This document shows, piece by piece, positions 61,305 to 64,000 of a stretch of DNA of 64,000 nt; positions within the stretch are counted from its first letter, which is position 1, and each line of letters starts with the position of its first letter. The DNA lies in contig CM082589.2 in assembly GCA_040954595.2 (NCBI GenBank), forward strand, positions 7,006,001-7,070,000, given 5' to 3'. The stretch comes from Balanoglossus misakiensis. Taxonomy: Eukaryota > Hemichordata. The notes under the pieces are model-generated. The model was not told where the DNA came from, made no database searches, and saw only the letters and a program-made list of their open reading frames with translations. Position numbers and translations under genes: made by a program.

Positions 61305-62684
61305 ATGAAAACTCGGCAAAAAATTGCGGGTCTTGTCGGCGGGGTTATTGCCCTTTTACTGATCACGGCGAAACTCGGCGTTTTCCAAGATGTGTTTACA
61401 CACAACACTACAGAATCGAGGCGAGAGGCGGCCATTTTCCATTTGATGCGACGGAATATTGACAACCAAAAAGATTTGGGGACCGGAAAGTACAATGACG
61501 CCGAAGAACTCGGACGGGAACGGACTGTTCTCGATCAAATTGTCGATATCTTGAAAACCGACAGGGGCATGTCAAGTAACGCGTCAGCATCAATGGGTAA
61601 TGCCAAAGAAAGGAAAGTGGATTTGATTCAAGACGCACTAACCCGGCACCATGGTAACATAACCGACAGGAGCGGTGAGCTACCGAGACGCTTGGACAGC
61701 GCTTACGGCGTCCGCGCTAAAAACGGTAGGTGCTACTTAGATAAACTTATGACCTGCGAGGCGGTGTTCTCGCGAATATACGAATGTCTTGCGGGACGGA
61801 TCCACGGGCGAGAGCCGCTGCCGAATTACTACCTGAACGCCGAGCTCGATGACGCCACGTCGCAGAGCTACCGTCGCTCCAGCATCGGATTCGTGCACCT
61901 GCCGAAAGCAGGGGGCACGTCCGTGGAAGAGGTCCTGTCCGACTTCTCGGTCAAGCGCCAGTGGACGCACGTGCACATCCTGCACTGCACGCACTTCTTC
62001 AGAGCGGCAACTCTACTGCACGACCACAACTCGAACGAAAATGTGCTTTTCACTTCGAAACGGACGTTTGGACTTCACAACTTCGTGAATCCATCGGTCC
62101 CCTTCTTCTACCTCACGTGGTTTAGAGACCCAGTCTCTCGCGTTGTATCTGCGTATTATTACATCAAGAAGATGCGCAACAAAACTCACAAACTATACGG
62201 GAAATACGTATTGCGTTCAAAAAACCTGACAGACTGTCTGGAGAGATCAAAAGACTCCCACTTCCAAGAGTTTGACAACTACGCGGTGCGTTTGATGCAG
62301 TTTGGGGACTACCCGGTCATCGACACGACATTCGAAGACTGTTGCGGAGCCTACACGGATGGTGTCACTCAAATACCGGAAGTGACCGAGGAACACTACC
62401 TGGTTGCTAAGCAGAATCTGGAAACCAAGATGGCGTTCGTCGGTCTCTTGGAAGATTTCAAGACATCACAGGACATGTTGTGCTTCATGTTACAAATCCC
62501 CTGTCCGAAAGAAGAGGTGCACGTGAACTCCAATAAACACCAACATGAACTGACCGACTTTGAGAGGACGGAACTTGAGCGAAGAAACCACTGGGACATC
62601 AAATTGTACGAAGATGCAAAGCGGATTTATGAAAAACAGAAAGCAAAATATTTGGAAATTATCAGCAAGTCAGCACGTGTATAG
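61305..62684 (+). CDS. Type II membrane carbohydrate sulfotransferase, copy 8 (459 aa, most divergent)
   Basis: The ATG at 61305 (MKTRQKIAGLVGG) aligns with the start of the other copies. An in-frame ATG-less extension upstream to 61257 is not conserved. Membrane anchor about residues 7-23; a long unrelated stem; LPKAGGTS at 199-206; WFRDPVSRVVSAY has Asp where other copies have His, closer to the family's usual RDP. From about 62260 to 62663 the DNA becomes almost identical to copy 7, and less so to the others, after a clearly diverged first two thirds. The C-terminus is unique (ISKSARV). It is likely the oldest array member, partly overwritten by gene conversion. Same predicted Golgi sulfotransfer role. 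Confidence 0.85.
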   Translation: MKTRQKIAGLVGGVIALLLITAKLGVFQDVFTHNTTESRREAAIFHLMRRNIDNQKDLGTGKYNDAEELGRERTVLDQIVDILKTDRGMSSNASASMGNAKERKVDLIQDALTRHHGNITDRSGELPRRLDSAYGVRAKNGRCYLDKLMTCEAVFSRIYECLAGRIHGREPLPNYYLNAELDDATSQSYRRSSIGFVHLPKAGGTSVEEVLSDFSVKRQWTHVHILHCTHFFRAATLLHDHNSNENVLFTSKRTFGLHNFVNPSVPFFYLTWFRDPVSRVVSAYYYIKKMRNKTHKLYGKYVLRSKNLTDCLERSKDSHFQEFDNYAVRLMQFGDYPVIDTTFEDCCGAYTDGVTQIPEVTEEHYLVAKQNLETKMAFVGLLEDFKTSQDMLCFMLQIPCPKEEVHVNSNKHQHELTDFERTELERRNHWDIKLYEDAKRIYEKQKAKYLEIISKSARV

Positions 62685-63032
62685 AGTAATCAAAATGGAC
62701 TGGCGTGTACCAAATGAATATTTAAATGTTCATAATTGCGAGGTGCGCGTTATTATATTATTAAAATTGACTCATAGGCGTGCGTCTTTTTTGTTATCCA
62801 GAGACTTGTTTTAAAGTTACAGTTTTATATATGCTTCTCTGTCGACGGAGCCGAGTAAATCGTTTCACTGAGACTAAATCTTTCGTCTCCTGAGGGCGCT
62901 TTGTCAATCCACCACTTCAAACCCGGCTTCCAACACAAAGCCTATAGGTGAATCATGATCCTGTCGTGGAGAATGTACTCACAACCACTCAGTCTAATTT
63001 TGGTCTGCTTTGATAGCAATTGATTCCGATTC
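62685..63032. other. 3' flank of copy 8
   Basis: About 350 bases unlike the flanks of other copies. No gene recognised. Confidence 0.5.
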
Positions 63033-63332
63033 TCAAGCCAGTAGTGTGTCCTCGTCTTTTTCGCTTGCCTCTGTTTTTTTTTTCTCATCTTGCACGAAAA
63101 CTGCATTGTTTGCCATACAGTGTCCGGAATCAGCAAAAGGCTGTGTGAACTCAGGTCTTACGGCTGGTGTCACATTGATGTCCGAATCACACGTAAATAA
63201 AACTTCTAAATCAAGAACTTTGTCGCTTAGGCCCAACATCATGATTTCCGGTTGATTTTTTTCTGCTTCCTGCTGTATCTGAGCACCACCATGATCGTCT
63301 GTGCTTCGACAATTATGTCCGTCCACAATACT
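63033..63332 (-). CDS. Possible terminal coding exon of an unknown minus-strand gene
   Basis: A frame of about 97 codons ends in TGA at 63033 and is preceded by a plausible acceptor (TTTCTTTCTAATAAG, ending 63333). The peptide is acidic (VLDLEVLFTCDSDINVTPAV, then a KKKTEASEKDEDTLLA tail) and uses varied codons. It has no ATG near its 5' end, so it would be a last exon of a gene entering from the right. No family recognised and no upstream exon found, so this remains weak. Confidence 0.25.
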   Translation of the reverse strand, partial: SIVDGHNCRSTDDHGGAQIQQEAEKNQPEIMMLGLSDKVLDLEVLFTCDSDINVTPAVRPEFTQPFADSGHCMANNAVFVQDEKKKTEASEKDEDTLLA

Positions 63333-63333
63333 T

Positions 63334-64000
63334 ATTAGAAAGAAACGAAGTCAGGCAGATAAAAAAACGAGCACAATTCTCACTTTTTTATTTTTGAGTC
63401 ATCAAGCGTTTGATACAGCAGGGGAATGCCTTCATATCTCTCATCTTTCATCCATCCACGTTTTCTGTCGTTCCGTGTCGTCCCTTAGATCCGTACATCA
63501 TGTTTCTCTCCTGGCCAAGATGTACCACCGTAACTTCTTGTGCGATACAATGCAACTAAGCGTATTTCTCCATGTAGGCATAAGCTTAGGTACATGTATT
63601 ACAGTATACATTTTGTTTGATTGTATTTGCCCTATAGGAATGATCAATAAGGGGAAACATGCGAGATTCTGAAGCAGATGGCGTTGATGCTACTGTCATT
63701 CTAAGACAGTCAAACGCACGGACAGCAGATACGATAGCAATCTGACCTTATACGACCCTTGGACACACATTCCCATGCCTTCGTCCGACTTAGTGTTTGT
63801 TATCGGTCAAGTACAGACTGATGTTAGAATAAACTACGATCTGATATATCATGACATACATTTTGGTCATAAAAATAACATCTAATCGTTTTATTAATTG
63901 TATAGATATGCTACGTAACCCGTGTTGTGTATGTGAAGTCGAGTGATTGAAGTTTAAAAGAAACTAAACTCACAGTAAAGTTTTGATTTTTTTTGGGGGG
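63334..64000. other. Right-edge stretch, nothing recognised
   Basis: AT-rich. Plus-strand frames here lack any family signature. Confidence 0.45.

Noticed and set aside
1-64000. tRNA and rRNA genes
   Set aside because: I saw no convincing A-box/B-box pair with a cloverleaf and no rRNA-like segment, but I could not run a covariance search.

Overview
The window is animal nuclear DNA: spliced genes with GT-AG introns, AT-rich spacers, microsatellites and many short foldback transposons. It suggests a marine invertebrate, most likely an invertebrate deuterostome (hemichordate, echinoderm or lancelet grade). I infer this from clear orthologues of NCOA6 and NRBP1 together with Harbinger and Penelope-like debris. 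Nothing in the sequence fixes the species.

Region 1 (1-26 kb) holds a divergent pair of conserved single-copy genes. On the minus strand lie the 5' coding exons of NCOA6, a nuclear receptor coactivator: a conserved N-terminal domain, an LxxLL receptor-binding box and a long polyglutamine tract that runs off the left edge. On the plus strand, starting about 2.3 kb away, lies a complete 13-exon NRBP1 gene encoding a 505-residue pseudokinase. Its introns carry MITEs, a decayed copy of exon 2, a 59-bp tandem array, and a pair of 124-bp inverted repeats that bracket exons 8-12.

Region 2 (26-35 kb) has no gene I recognise. It contains palindromic elements, the degraded 3' end of a probable Penelope-like element with a hammerhead-ribozyme-like core, a large foldback element, an 84-bp tandem array, and pieces of a PIF/Harbinger transposase gene.

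Region 3 (35-63 kb) is a tandem array of intronless plus-strand genes for type II membrane (Golgi-type) carbohydrate sulfotransferases. Seven open reading frames are intact (starts 35444, 38792, 42011, 47395, 50952, 56227, 61305). One copy is broken by a nonsense codon (58476-59279), two are internally deleted (43795, 52637), and two are 5' fragments fused to antisense Harbinger sequence (46809, 55643). A block of about 5.3 kb (about 43.4-48.6 kb and 52.2-57.5 kb) is duplicated. It carries an unrecognised minus-strand reading frame that is intact in one copy and frameshifted in the other. Promoter-proximal blocks with a full or near-full CRE (TGACGTCA) repeat upstream of most members. Catalytic domains are nearly identical between copies while the stems differ, which points to continuing gene conversion.

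The right edge (62.7-64 kb) has one possible terminal coding exon on the minus strand and otherwise nothing recognisable.
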